57,068 nt of DNA from Peribacillus sp. Bi96 (GCF_918698115.1 NZ_CAKKLV010000030.1:1-57068), one strand, 5' to 3'; counted from the stretch's first letter, positions 27,046-36,568 are shown. Translations and numbers: made by a program. Notes: generated by a model not told the origin, from the letters alone.

Positions 27046-27587
27046 TGACTCATTTCCTCCCTTAGTTTGATATTTAAAGCATATTCCACGTTCGTTTTTT
27101 TAATACACTCTTTACATTATTATTGATCTTCAGCTATCCGGCACGATTCTTCAATAAGCAGAATCGCTTTTTCCTATCAGTTAAAGGGACGACATTTTTG
27201 TTTTGAAGAATGATCCGCCTCTTTAGAGAAAAGAGCCCTCTTGTATGATGCATGAGTGTCAAAGCACATTGACACAAGTTCGGGCTTTAACATGTACAAG
27301 CATAGGGACAAGTTCCTTGAAGAAGTATTAATAACATAATAAAACTTTAAATGGTGCTTTATATTCTATTAATGGACTATATGATGGGAGGATTTTCAAG
27401 TTAAGAACATCAGATATGAATAGAAGGGTAAATGATCATCATTTAGTTCCTTCCTTTATGAACTTGTGGCTTTAAGAGTATAATCGGTTACAGTTCAGAG
27501 ATTCCCATATTTAAGAAGCAATATGAGACTTCAGATTGAAGAAAAGGAGACAATCCTAAAAAGTTGAAGAAACTAGTATGATCATCA
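27046..27587. other. Intergenic region with a small terminator-like hairpin
   Basis: No gene is visible. CGATTCT (27144-27150) and AGAATCG (27160-27166) form a short stem followed by CTTTTTCC. Around 27249-27270 GTGTCA and TGACAC form a second small stem. Nothing else was recognised. Confidence 0.45.
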
Positions 27588-28538
27588 TTACCCTAGTATT
27601 TCGTCCATATACTCACCAATTTTGCGGAACTTATCGTAACGTTGCTGGCGTATAATGCCTTTATCTAAATGACCAAGTTCTTGCAATGCTTTTCGTAACG
27701 TTTGTTTTATATATTGCGATTGAAGAAGAAGGTCATTATGTGCTCCTCCAACAGGCTCTTTTATGACTTCATCAATCACTCCTAGTTTCATCAAGTCCTT
27801 AGCCGTAATTTTCAATGCTTCAGCTGCGCGTTTTGCTTGTGTGGCATCCTTCCATAATAATGCTGCTGCTCCTTCAGGCGATATAACTGAATAAAATGTG
27901 TTTTCTAGCATGAAGATTCGATTGCCAATACCTAAAGCCAACGCACCACCACTCCCACCTTCGCCAATTACAATACAGATGATGGGCACTTCAAAGCTAG
28001 CCATTTCACGAAGATTGCTGGCAATAGCTACAGATTGTCCACGTTCTTCGGCTTCACGACCTGGGAAGGCTCCAGGCGTGTTAATGAATGTTACGATAGG
28101 TCGATTGAACTTATTTGCTTGCTGCATAATTCTTAAAGCTTTTCTGTAGCCTTCAGGTTGAGACATGCCAAAACGGCGATAGATATTGTCTTTTGTATTT
28201 TTACCTTTTTGATTTCCTAATACGGTTATAGGCATTCCATCGAAGATAGCTATCCCTGAAACTAATGCAGGGTCATCCCCATATAGTCTGTCACCATGAA
28301 GTTCAATAAAGTCTTCAAAAATATGATGGATATAGTCTAAAGTAGTAGGACGTTGTTGAATTCTACATAGTTTAATTTTATCCCATACTTTCATATTCTC
28401 ATTAAGATGATTTCTGATTTCATTGGCTTTTTGCTCAAGATTATTTAATACTTCGGTTAGATCAAGATGATGATTTGTAGACATTTCTTTCAGTTCAGCA
28501 ATATGGTTTTCTAGTTTTATTAATTCTTGCAAATTCAT
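27588..28538 (-). CDS. accA: Acetyl-CoA carboxylase carboxyltransferase, alpha subunit
   Basis: This 316-aa crotonase-fold subunit of the acetyl-CoA carboxylase carboxyltransferase transfers CO2 from biotin to acetyl-CoA, giving malonyl-CoA. Motifs such as GDRLYGDDPALVSGIA, QKGKNTKDNIYRRFGM and IVIGEGGSGGALALG match AccA. It follows accD at 3 bases, the usual Firmicutes order. It is slightly shorter than the housekeeping AccA (about 320-325 aa). The usual neighbours of accDA in Bacillus (dnaE, pfkA, pyk) are absent, so this may be a second copy. Confidence 0.92.
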   Translation of the reverse strand: MNLQELIKLENHIAELKEMSTNHHLDLTEVLNNLEQKANEIRNHLNENMKVWDKIKLCRIQQRPTTLDYIHHIFEDFIELHGDRLYGDDPALVSGIAIFDGMPITVLGNQKGKNTKDNIYRRFGMSQPEGYRKALRIMQQANKFNRPIVTFINTPGAFPGREAEERGQSVAIASNLREMASFEVPIICIVIGEGGSGGALALGIGNRIFMLENTFYSVISPEGAAALLWKDATQAKRAAEALKITAKDLMKLGVIDEVIKEPVGGAHNDLLLQSQYIKQTLRKALQELGHLDKGIIRQQRYDKFRKIGEYMDEILG

Positions 28539-28541
28539 CGT

Positions 28542-29363
28542 TCAAAGACACTCCCTAAAATTGAGATGGTGAATTTTTAAAATGATTGATAACGCTTGTT
28601 TTAATTCACTCCTCTTTACAACCATATCCAGTTGTCCGTGTTCTAATAAAAATTCAGAGGTTTGAAAATTTTCCGGGAGTTCTTCTCTTATGGTCTGTTC
28701 AATGATACGTTTACCTGCAAAGCCAATTAAGGCTTGTGGTTCGGCAATATTTATATCACCTAATGAAGCGAAACTAGCAGAAACGCCCCCCATTGTAGGG
28801 TTGGTTAAAACGGATACGAAAAGAATTTTTTCATGGTTTAATTGTTCTAAAGCGGCACTCGTTTTTGCCATCTGCATTAGACTAAGAATCCCTTCTTGCA
28901 TCCGAGCTCCACCGCTTGCTGAAAATAGTATTAATGGTTTTCGGGTTTTTAATGATTCCTCGATGGATCTTGTGATTTTTTCACCCACCGCTGAGCCCAT
29001 GCTTCCCATACGGAAGCGAGAATCCATGACACCAATTACGACCGGATAGCCACCTATGAAAGCTTCCCCAGTAATAACCCCATCATTTAATGAAGTGTTT
29101 TTCTTATCAGAAATTAATTTATCTTTATATTCAGGGAAGTTTAACGGGTCAACGGAAGTTAAACATTTATCGAATTCCGAAAAAGACCCACTATCTGTAA
29201 TCATTAAGATGCGGTCATAAGCTGTAACGGGGTAGTGATATTGGCACTTCGGACAAACATTCCATTCTTTTTTCATCAGAAACTCATCATATGTTTCCCC
29301 ACACGATTTACAAGTAAAAGAGTTCAAGTCTTTTTTTTCTCGCTTTAATGGATATATATTCAT
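28542..29363 (-). CDS. accD: Acetyl-CoA carboxylase carboxyltransferase, beta subunit
   Basis: This 273-aa subunit has the N-terminal C4 zinc ribbon (CKSCGETYDEF and CPKCQYHY) and the acyl-CoA-binding carboxyltransferase domain with FSASGGARMQEG and NPTMGGVSASFA. Together with AccA it makes the carboxyltransferase heterotetramer. The ATG at 29363 follows AGGAGG; a TTG one codon earlier is too close to that site. A 12-bp palindromic hairpin lies 18 bases upstream of the start. The pair stands outside the standard accDA neighbourhood. Confidence 0.92.
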   Translation of the reverse strand: MNIYPLKREKKDLNSFTCKSCGETYDEFLMKKEWNVCPKCQYHYPVTAYDRILMITDSGSFSEFDKCLTSVDPLNFPEYKDKLISDKKNTSLNDGVITGEAFIGGYPVVIGVMDSRFRMGSMGSAVGEKITRSIEESLKTRKPLILFSASGGARMQEGILSLMQMAKTSAALEQLNHEKILFVSVLTNPTMGGVSASFASLGDINIAEPQALIGFAGKRIIEQTIREELPENFQTSEFLLEHGQLDMVVKRSELKQALSIILKIHHLNFRECL

Positions 29364-29381
29364 CAATCCTCCTGTAACAAT

Positions 29382-29406
29382 TCCCGCTCTTAAATTAAGA
29401 GCGGGA
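29382..29406. other. Perfect palindromic hairpin upstream of accD
   Basis: TCCCGCTCTTAA and TTAAGAGCGGGA flank a single A, directly upstream of the accD ribosome binding site. No T-run follows on the accD side; on the plus strand it is followed by TATTTTAAT. It could be a leader structure, a regulator site or a weak terminator. Confidence 0.5.
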
Positions 29407-29836
29407 TATTTTAATGAAATTGTCGGTGCTTCATGTTGATTTAATTTTTCCTGTATTCATACATTTACTGGGAGGATAATAAAGAGATGATTGAACCAGA
29501 TACACAGGATGATATGGACGGGGATTACATAGGCTTGTATTAATAACAGCTTTAAAGATCTCTTTCTATTTCTAAAAAGAGGATAAAGGTATCATATGCA
29601 AATCCTCATGTAATTGAATGGGTTACTAAATGGATTACGATTAAATGGACATATGTACCTTGATGTAATATGGTGAAATTTCGTATTATTGAATATTGAA
29701 TGATACGAATGGTTATATAAGACTTTGTGAATGTAACAAACCCCTAGTTATGTAAAAGGTCATGCGATTCGCTAAAAGAAGGGCATATTATTATATTTCT
29801 TCAGTATTAGTACACTTAATAGGGCCTACGGACTTG
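29407..29836. other. Intergenic region before an SDR remnant
   Basis: AT-rich; the only short reading frame with a ribosome binding site (GGGAGG, ATG at 29487) has 18 codons and is not interpretable. The adjoining reading frame from about 29800 merges into the SDR remnant. Confidence 0.4.
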
Positions 29837-29973
29837 GTTTATTGTGGTACGATATTTGCTGTACGTGCGATTACGGAAGGTCTCCGCAAAGAAGCGTTTG
29901 GCAATAATGTTCGTACAACGATTATTTCACCGGCGGCCGATATGTCTGAATTACCAGAAACAATGACAGATTT
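29837..29973 (+). pseudogene. Short-chain dehydrogenase remnant
   Basis: The frame encodes VYCGTIFAVRAITEGLRKEA and then NNVRTTIISPAADMSELPET, the YxxxK helix and following strand of a classical SDR. The catalytic Lys is replaced by Ile (YCGTI for YxxTK), and both ends of the gene are missing. The reading frame continues to 30118 with unrelated-looking residues. Confidence 0.75.
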
Positions 29974-30176
29974 ACGACTAAAGTCAGCAAGTTTAGCCTC
30001 CCTTTCGTTTCCGCTGACGCCTAAAGAATTGCGGAAGAGCCCAACGTACTGCACTCTGTGCTTTGAATCAAAGCAATTACGGGTATCACCTTTAGGGATC
30101 GGTGTGTACTCACGCTGATTGTTTATTGGTGGTGAACGGGGAGGATGTAGGTTTATACGGGAGGCGATACATAAAA

Positions 30177-31433
30177 ATGAATAAACAAGAAAGCGGTTAT
30201 AGATGGGTAGTATTTGGCACCGTCTTATTTGCTTACTTTTTAATTGTAAGCCAAAGAACAGCTCCTGGTCTTATTACAGATCAATTGATGAAGGATTTTC
30301 ATGTTTCAGCTTCTACCATAGGTCTTATGAGCGGCATTCAATTTTTAGCCTATGCAGGATTGCAAATACCGGTTGGTCTATTATCTGACCGATATGGCCC
30401 CAATCGATTTCTTATAATCGGCACACTCCTTAATGGGGTTGGAAGCCTTATCTACAGTCTTTCTCCCAATGAATACTTGTTGATTTTCTCCCGATTATTA
30501 GTGGGAATTGGAGATGCCACCATTTTTGTCAACTTGGTTTTAATATTAAGCCAATGGTTTAAGGCACAGGAATTTGTAAGATTGTTAGGCCTGGTTGCCA
30601 TGGTTGCCAGCCTGGGTTCGTTATCAGCTACCGTACCTTTTTCCATTTGGATTTCAGTCGCTGGTTGGAGGACCCCATTCCTTAGCATAGGAATAATTTT
30701 AGTGGTTTCATCCTATCTTCTTTATACTGTGCTTGTATCGAAACCAAAAAAACTATTTAAAGATGATCCCAAAGCAAAGGATATTTTAATAAAAGAACGG
30801 GAAGGTGTTTGGACGATTCTACGCCGAATATTTTCTACCCGCCAAGCCTGGGCCACTTTCTTTTGCCACTTTGGTGTAGTAGGCACATATATAGGATTCA
30901 TCGGTTCGTGGGGAGTTCCTTATGGAATTCATGTATTTGAAATGTCTCGTTCAGGGGCAAGCCAGCTTATTATGTTTGGTCTTTTTGGTGCCATCATTGG
31001 AGGTCCCTTAATTAGCTGGATTACAAGCCGGCTGGGTTCTATCAAAAAAGTCTACACCATAATCCATCTCATTGTCTTGTGTAGTTGGAGTGGTTTGTTC
31101 TTCTCAGGCGTGCACCCTCCATTTATTATGGTAGTGGTTTTACTTTTTATCGTAGGGTTTGGAAATGGAGCAAGTTCTTTGACTTTCGCAGTGGTACGGG
31201 AATCCTTTCCTATTGAACAAGTGGGTGTTGTATCGGGGTTTGCCAATATGGGTGGATTCTTAAGTGCCGTTTTATTGCCAAGTGTTTTCGGAAAAGTACT
31301 GGATCTATTCCCGCAACATTCTATTGTGGGCTATCATTATGGATTTCTCATTCCTGTCCTATTTTCTTTGATGGGATTGTTAGGTGTCATTTTAATCAAG
31401 GAGAAAAAAGGATATAAATTACTTAGCCAGTAA
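30177..31433 (+). CDS. MFS transporter
   Basis: This 418-aa permease has 12 hydrophobic helices. Its N-terminal half carries RTAPGLITDQLMKDFHVSAS and the motif-A stretch GLLSDRYGPNRF, with a long central cytoplasmic loop (KPKKLFKDDPKAKD). It resembles the ACS/oxalate:formate-type MFS carriers that take up organic anions or sugars' derivatives. The ATG at 30177 (MNKQESGYRW) is preceded by GGGAGG; the open frame extends 25 codons upstream into remnant DNA. The substrate is unknown and no catabolic genes are adjacent. Confidence 0.82.
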   Translation: MNKQESGYRWVVFGTVLFAYFLIVSQRTAPGLITDQLMKDFHVSASTIGLMSGIQFLAYAGLQIPVGLLSDRYGPNRFLIIGTLLNGVGSLIYSLSPNEYLLIFSRLLVGIGDATIFVNLVLILSQWFKAQEFVRLLGLVAMVASLGSLSATVPFSIWISVAGWRTPFLSIGIILVVSSYLLYTVLVSKPKKLFKDDPKAKDILIKEREGVWTILRRIFSTRQAWATFFCHFGVVGTYIGFIGSWGVPYGIHVFEMSRSGASQLIMFGLFGAIIGGPLISWITSRLGSIKKVYTIIHLIVLCSWSGLFFSGVHPPFIMVVVLLFIVGFGNGASSLTFAVVRESFPIEQVGVVSGFANMGGFLSAVLLPSVFGKVLDLFPQHSIVGYHYGFLIPVLFSLMGLLGVILIKEKKGYKLLSQ

Positions 31434-31717
31434 ATTTTTTGAAATAAAAATAACATGTCTAAATAATAACAAACTCTTAGACATGGCTTAAGTTCGGACT
31501 GACTTCAGCCGAGCCATGGTCTTATTCGTGGTGGCACCAGCTCTGTTGGCCTAGCTCCTGGAAGCTTGCTAAGAGTATCGGAGTAAAGGAAATATCGACC
31601 GCATGGATGTTCCCTTTGGTGCATTTTTCACTCAGATTGACCGCAGTGAACATGTTAAAGACAAATTGCCAACCGATTTAATTCATCTCATTAATAACTA
31701 TGAAAATTTCAGACTTA

Positions 31718-32063
31718 AAAGCAGTAGAAGGCACAATTAAGGCTGGCTTTCCGCCAGAATTTCCTGAGCGTGAAGAGGGTTACCTAGGTATACAAAAAAA
31801 TTATCGTATACAATTCTCGAGAGTAAAAATCAGGAGAGATAAATATAGTTGATGCGCATTCAACTGATAGTGAGATATATAATCTTACAGTATTGGAGGA
31901 TGACAAACATTTCCCTCCTTATCAAGGTGCACCATTGTTAAAGAGAGAAGAATACCCAGAGTTAAAAGGGATCTTGAATAAATTATCTGGTGAAATTACC
32001 GATGCCAAAATGAGAAAAATGAATGACGAAGTAGCCGTAGAAATGAAAGAGGCAGGTTGCTAA
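31718..32063 (+). pseudogene. Glycine betaine/choline ABC substrate-binding protein remnant
   Basis: One frame reads KAVEGTIKAGFPPEFPEREE then GYLGIQKNYRIQFSRV; after a frameshift and a deletion comes [14 protein letters not shown], then [20 protein letters not shown] and [15 protein letters not shown]. These are the C-terminal half of an OpuC-type quaternary-amine binding protein. The bases before it (31434-31717) contain a second unassigned worn stretch (MDVPFGAFFTQIDRSEHVKD). Confidence 0.78.
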
Positions 32064-32249
32064 AGTGTTTTTGGGAAAAAATCATTTGTAGAACTAGAAT
32101 GTAATAACCGAATGATACCCATTCGAATTTTTCCAAAACCGGGGACTTATTGTAAAACAAAGGAAATAATTGATGAATTATTTGAGGGTTTTGTGCCATT
32201 GATTTGATATAATGACAACAGGTAATAGAAAGAATTAGGAGGACTTGAA

Positions 32250-32711
32250 ATGGATAAATGGATAAATAACGAATTTTCTATTTCTACTAATAAGAAGTAT
32301 TTAGATTTACATGTAATACATAACTTTTTGAGTAAAGAAGCCTACTGGTCAAAGGGTATATCCAAGGAAACAGTAATAAAGTCAATTGAAAATACTCCCT
32401 TATGTTTTGGAGTATTCAAAGGTGAATTAGATAATGAAGATAGTGAACAGATTGGATTTGCAAGAGTGATAACAGATTTAGCTACTTTTGCGTATCTTAG
32501 TGATGTGTTCATATTACCAAACTATCGTAAGAAAGGATTATCAAAATGGTTGATGGAAACCATTACTAATCACCCTGAACTGCAAGGGGTTCGTAGGTTT
32601 ATGTTAGCAACGAATGATGCACATTCATTATATAACAAATACGATTTTGAACAGATTGATAATCCAAAACGATTTATGCAAAAAGTCCTCAAATCTCCTT
32701 ATCAACAATAA
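32250..32711 (+). CDS. GNAT-family N-acetyltransferase
   Basis: This 153-aa acetyl-CoA-dependent acyltransferase has the acetyl-CoA motif (LSDVFILPNYRKKGLSKWLM) and a C-terminal beta strand/helix (FMLATNDAHSLYNKYDFEQI) typical of the small GNAT group found in Bacillus (YitI/SpeG-distant). The strong site AGGAGGAC precedes the ATG. The substrate is unknown, and no operon partner is present. Confidence 0.82.
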   Translation: MDKWINNEFSISTNKKYLDLHVIHNFLSKEAYWSKGISKETVIKSIENTPLCFGVFKGELDNEDSEQIGFARVITDLATFAYLSDVFILPNYRKKGLSKWLMETITNHPELQGVRRFMLATNDAHSLYNKYDFEQIDNPKRFMQKVLKSPYQQ

Positions 32712-32787
32712 TGCTAATATACTAGCAGGTGTGTAGTTCCAAAAAGAAATCTGAAAATATAATCTATAAAAGAAAAGAGTGAGTTTA

Positions 32788-33414
32788 ATGATGAAAGACA
32801 TTAAAAATATCTATTGTGTAGGCCGAAACTATGCTTTGCATGCAAAAGAATTAAATAATGAAGTACCAACTTCCCCTTTTTTATTTTCAAAACCAACTCA
32901 TTCGCTTGTTGAAGCAAATGGTCAGGCAATTACGTTGCCAAGTAATCAGGGCTCCATTCACTATGAAACCGAACTTGTCATACATATCTCAAAGCCTTAC
33001 GAAACAGGAATGAAAGTGGATGAAATAGTAGATGCCATGGCCATTGGGTTGGATTTAACACTTAGAGATGTTCAAGCACAGTTAAAACAAAAGCAGCATC
33101 CTTGGCTTTTGGCGAAAGGATTTAAAAATTCAGCTGTTGTTAGTGAATTTATTCCGTTTCAGGGTGTCGAAGCATGTAAACAAGTAGATTTTTCTCTGTT
33201 AAAAAATGGAGAGCGTGTACAAGTGGGAAATATTAAAGACTTACTTTTCGATTTACAAACAATTATAGAATTTACAGCAGAGCATTTTGGGCTTGGGGAA
33301 GGAGATATTATCTTTACCGGTACTCCTAGTGGCGTCGGTCCTCTTTCAGATCAGGACAAGCTTTCACTGAACTGGGGTGGAAATGAAATGGGAACCTGTT
33401 CAGTCACACTGTAA
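32788..33414 (+). CDS. Fumarylacetoacetate hydrolase-family protein
   Basis: This 208-aa FAH-fold protein has the metal-binding Glu region (HYETELVIHISKPY), GLDLTLRDVQAQLK, LAKGFKNSAV and the glycine loop FTGTPSGVGPL. Related YcgM/YisK proteins act as acylpyruvate hydrolases, oxaloacetate decarboxylases or tautomerases. I take the ATG at 32788, after AAAGAGTGAG, rather than the GTG three codons earlier. It stands alone before a terminator. Confidence 0.87.
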   Translation: MMKDIKNIYCVGRNYALHAKELNNEVPTSPFLFSKPTHSLVEANGQAITLPSNQGSIHYETELVIHISKPYETGMKVDEIVDAMAIGLDLTLRDVQAQLKQKQHPWLLAKGFKNSAVVSEFIPFQGVEACKQVDFSLLKNGERVQVGNIKDLLFDLQTIIEFTAEHFGLGEGDIIFTGTPSGVGPLSDQDKLSLNWGGNEMGTCSVTL

Positions 33415-33427
33415 TCATGAAGAAGAG

Positions 33428-33453
33428 CAGTCATTATTGACTGTTTTTTTTTT
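33428..33453 (+). terminator. Terminator of the FAH-family gene
   Basis: The stem CAGTCA / TGACTG with a short loop is followed by nine or more T residues, 14 bases after the stop. The bases between here and 33730 include an open stretch (33457-33630) with no recognised product. Confidence 0.85.
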
Positions 33454-33730
33454 ATAAATCCCACCAGATGTCATTGCAACTTTATGGCAGGAGAGAGTAG
33501 CTGATGAAGAGGTAATATCAGTACTGGGAGGCCATTTACATTCCACGAACTCCATTTCATTTGTAGGGATTGATAATACTAACCAATTAATGCATATCTT
33601 TCTCGATGGTACTATTTTTGTGACTATGTTATAAGAAAATGACTACTTTTTAAAAAATGTCTAACACTATAATATTAGGTAAAGCTTAATAATCTAATGA
33701 AAATTATAGAATGATTGGAGGATGTTTGAA

Positions 33731-34315
33731 ATGAAGCACTTAGTTGTTTATGCACATCCATACCCTGATAGCTTAAATCACTCTATTTTGGAAACAGCAG
33801 TTCATGCATTAAAGAAGAACAGTCACGATGTTGTTGTCCGTGATTTATATGCACTTGATTTTCAACCTGTTCTGAAACCAGAAGACACAGCAGCTATGAA
33901 AGCGGGAAAAACTCCAGATGACATTAAAACGGAACAAGAATTTATAACTGAAGCAGATGTTATAACATTTATTTACCCTATTTGGTGGACAGGTCTTCCA
34001 GCAATTCTTAAAGGGTATGTAGACCGAGTATTTGCATTTGGGTTTGCTTATTCTGCTGGAGAAGAAGGTATAATTAAGTTATTAAAGGGTAAAAAGGGCC
34101 TCATTATCAATACACATGGAACGCCTAACGAGGTTTACGATAAGGTGGGTATGACAGCAGGCTTGAAAGTTACCTCCGACATTGGGATATTTGATTTCAC
34201 TGGAATCGAACCTGTGGAACATTTACTATTCGGAAGTATTGGTTACCTTGATGAAGACGCATATAAAGGTATGTTAAAGAAAGTTGAAGATACAATTAAT
34301 TCGAATTTCTCATAA
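33731..34315 (+). CDS. NAD(P)H quinone oxidoreductase, flavodoxin fold
   Basis: This 194-aa enzyme of the NQO/KefF group has a flavin-binding start (VVYAHPYPDSLNHSILETAV) and the YPIWWTGLPAILKGYVDRVF motif lining the active site. It reduces quinones with NAD(P)H in two-electron steps, protecting against redox stress. The ATG at 33731 has the TTGGAGG site 9 bases upstream; the ATG three codons earlier is directly abutted to that site. Confidence 0.87.
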   Translation: MKHLVVYAHPYPDSLNHSILETAVHALKKNSHDVVVRDLYALDFQPVLKPEDTAAMKAGKTPDDIKTEQEFITEADVITFIYPIWWTGLPAILKGYVDRVFAFGFAYSAGEEGIIKLLKGKKGLIINTHGTPNEVYDKVGMTAGLKVTSDIGIFDFTGIEPVEHLLFGSIGYLDEDAYKGMLKKVEDTINSNFS

Positions 34316-34442
34316 TCATAAACAAATGTTGAAAAAGTCTGCTCATAACTAGAGTCTTGAAAGGTTTTGAATCAACCACAAGTGCTTTATTAAAAAAGTT
34401 TGCAGAGGCAGTGTTCTTTCTTTGTAACTAAAGGGACGCAAT

Positions 34443-34483
34443 ACCCCCTCTTCAGATTGAGAAGAGGGGGTTTCTCTTTTTTG
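34443..34483 (+). terminator. Terminator downstream of the quinone reductase
   Basis: The 11-bp GC-rich stem ACCCCCTCTTC / GAAGAGGGGGT with a short loop is followed by TTTCTCTTTTTT. Confidence 0.88.
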
Positions 34484-34686
34484 AAAAACTGAACCTTATG
34501 TTCTTTTGTTTTAAATAAAGGTTAATCTTATTTCCTTGATATTAGATTGAAGGGTTCGTTTAATCCAACTTGGATAATTCATGAAATAATTTCTGTCGTG
34601 GCGAGTGGGTATGTATCGATTTTTAAATTCTTTATAAAGATGATGTTCTTGCTGTTAGCAACCTTATAAAAAGTGTTTCAAAAAAT

Positions 34687-34721
34687 GCCAGGGCGCAGTA
34701 TTGTTGCACCCTGGTATTCTT
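34687..34721 (+). terminator. Second terminator hairpin
   Basis: CCAGGG (34689 on) pairs with CCCTGG around a long loop that holds a further CGCAGTATTGTTGC mini-stem; TATTCTTTTTC follows. Confidence 0.65.
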
Positions 34722-34762
34722 TTTCAGTAAGTTATGTCATGATTAAGCACCTAATGAGTAAC

Positions 34763-34791
34763 TAGAGCCCTTCAGTTTGAAGGGTTTTTTT
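34763..34791 (+). terminator. Third terminator hairpin
   Basis: The stem CCCTTC / GAAGGG with a 5-nt loop is followed by seven T residues. Confidence 0.75.
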
Positions 34792-35087
34792 ATGAAAAGA
34801 TATGGTCAATATGCTTGCACACCCCCTCGTCAGCAAGATGAAAAATAAAAAATACAAATTTGTTGATAATGGAGAATTCTTTTTTTAAAAACAAAGGCTC
34901 CCACTTAAAGGGTAACAGCCCTAATAAAGTTATTTCAGGAAATTAAATGGAGGTTATTACCCAAGAATTTTCCATGATTATTAAAGGGTAATTACTGTTT
35001 TATTACAATTTCAAAAAAACATCTCTAAACATTCAATTTACTTTATTATGACTATATAGGATTTTACTTTCATTCAAGGAGAGTTAT

Positions 35088-36272
35088 ATGAAAAAGTTTT
35101 TCTTTATCTTCATTTTGGCTTTAAGCCCCTTTGCATCAACAACTGTAAGTGCCGAATCCGACTTACCTCTCATTAGTGACGCCGGGATCATTATTGATGC
35201 GAAAAGTGGGAAGGTATTATACGAAAAAAACCCAAATAAAAAAATGTATCCAGCCAGTCTAACGAAAGTTGCCACAGCTATATATGCTATAGAACACGGG
35301 GATAAGAACGAAATGGTGACTATTAGTAAAAAAGCGGCTGAGGCAGAAGGCTCTTCGTTATTCATTGTACCTGGGGAGGAGATAGAGCTTTCCAAATTAA
35401 TTGCCGGTACGCTAATCAACTCAGGAAATGATGGAGCTATAGCAATAGCCGAGCATATGTCTGGTAGTGAGAAAAAGTTCATGGAGGACTTGAATGAGTT
35501 TTTAAGAAAAGAAGTAAACGTCACCGATACTCATTTTACGAACCCTCATGGATTGTTTGACAAGAACCATGTAACCACAGCACATGACCTTGCAAAAATT
35601 ACCCAATATGCGATGAAAAATGAAACCTTCCGTGAATATTTGGGGAATAAGGATTTACCATGGGAAGTGAAAACATGGGACACAACTTTAGTTACCCATC
35701 ATAAAATGTTAAAAGGCGAAATTCCCTATGAGGGAATCACAGGTGGGAAAACCGGTTTCGTTAGTAAGTCGGGATATACCCTGATTTCTACTGCTACTAG
35801 AGGAGAACAGGACTTGATTGCCGTTACCCTTAAAGCTCCTTCAGACAAGGAAGCCTACTCTGATACTGAGCTGCTATTCAGCTATGGCTTTGCAAACTTT
35901 AAATCCGCCAAAATAGATAAAAATAACATATTTTATTCAGCTGACCACTCTAAATCCTACAAGCTGAATGAAGACTTATACTATACATATTTAACTAGTG
36001 ATGAACCTAGTCTTAAAACCGGTAATGATGGTATTCTCTCAATCATGAACCAAGAAGGGACGGCCATAGAATCTTTTGACCTTAAAAAAGTGGCTGATGT
36101 TAGGAAAACAGAAGTGCCTGCTTCGATTAAAAAAGAAGCAATCAATGAAGAAACTAATAAATTTTCTGTCTTATCTCTAGAATGGGTCCCCTGTGTCATT
36201 CTTACCATTCTGATAACGTTTTTTCTAAAGAAAAGCAGAAAAAAAAGAAGTAGGATTAGAACTCGTTACTAA
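35088..36272 (+). CDS. D-alanyl-D-alanine carboxypeptidase (penicillin-binding protein)
   Basis: This 394-aa serine DD-peptidase of the PBP5/DacF type trims the pentapeptide of cell-wall precursors. It has a signal peptide (1-22, ending VSA), the SxxK motif SLTK at 57-60, the SxN motif SGN at 112-114 and KTG at 221-223. A beta-rich C-terminal domain follows, then a C-terminal hydrophobic helix and very basic tail (KKSRKKRSR) that anchors it to the membrane. The site AGGAGAG precedes the ATG. Which paralogue it is (dacA, dacF or another) cannot be decided from sequence alone. Confidence 0.92.
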   Translation: MKKFFFIFILALSPFASTTVSAESDLPLISDAGIIIDAKSGKVLYEKNPNKKMYPASLTKVATAIYAIEHGDKNEMVTISKKAAEAEGSSLFIVPGEEIELSKLIAGTLINSGNDGAIAIAEHMSGSEKKFMEDLNEFLRKEVNVTDTHFTNPHGLFDKNHVTTAHDLAKITQYAMKNETFREYLGNKDLPWEVKTWDTTLVTHHKMLKGEIPYEGITGGKTGFVSKSGYTLISTATRGEQDLIAVTLKAPSDKEAYSDTELLFSYGFANFKSAKIDKNNIFYSADHSKSYKLNEDLYYTYLTSDEPSLKTGNDGILSIMNQEGTAIESFDLKKVADVRKTEVPASIKKEAINEETNKFSVLSLEWVPCVILTILITFFLKKSRKKRSRIRTRY

Positions 36273-36568
36273 AGAAACTCAACGACTGGCATTCAGAGGC
36301 GTTGCTGCTATTTTTCCTGAAATAGCCACTAAAGTGTGGAGTACACCTATTATTAATGAACTAACAGATGCGTTCGTATTAAAAGGTCGACCAGTAAAGA
36401 TTGATCTGACCCCATAAAGTTAGATAGGTTATTTCGTTTGGCAAATCGCGGTGAATTAAAGGTCAGGATCTATAATTAATGCTGGTTCAGTTGACTCAAT
36501 AATATCGTTAAGCTTATAACCACGAGCTATTTCTACTAGTTTAAGCCCTAAGTCGAGCAAACAATCAA
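36273..36568. other. Coding debris between dac and dapA
   Basis: A plus-strand open stretch directly after the dac stop (to about 36418) ends WSTPIINELTDAFVLKGRPV plus KIDLTP and a stop; I do not recognise it. On the minus strand, 36550-36465 reads LGLKLVEIARGYKLNDIIES, similar to the C-terminus of 3-oxoacid CoA-transferase subunit B. Both lack starts. Confidence 0.4.

Larger units (their letters stand above)
34316..35087. other. Gene-free stretch with three successive terminator hairpins
   Basis: Hairpins at 34443-34471 (ACCCCCTCTTC / GAAGAGGGGGT, then TTTCTCTTTTTT), 34687-34720 (CCAGGG / CCCTGG, then TTCTTTTTC) and 34763-34791 (CCCTTC / GAAGGG, then TTTTTTT). The DNA between them codes for nothing recognisable, so the hairpins probably mark lost genes. 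Confidence 0.6.
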
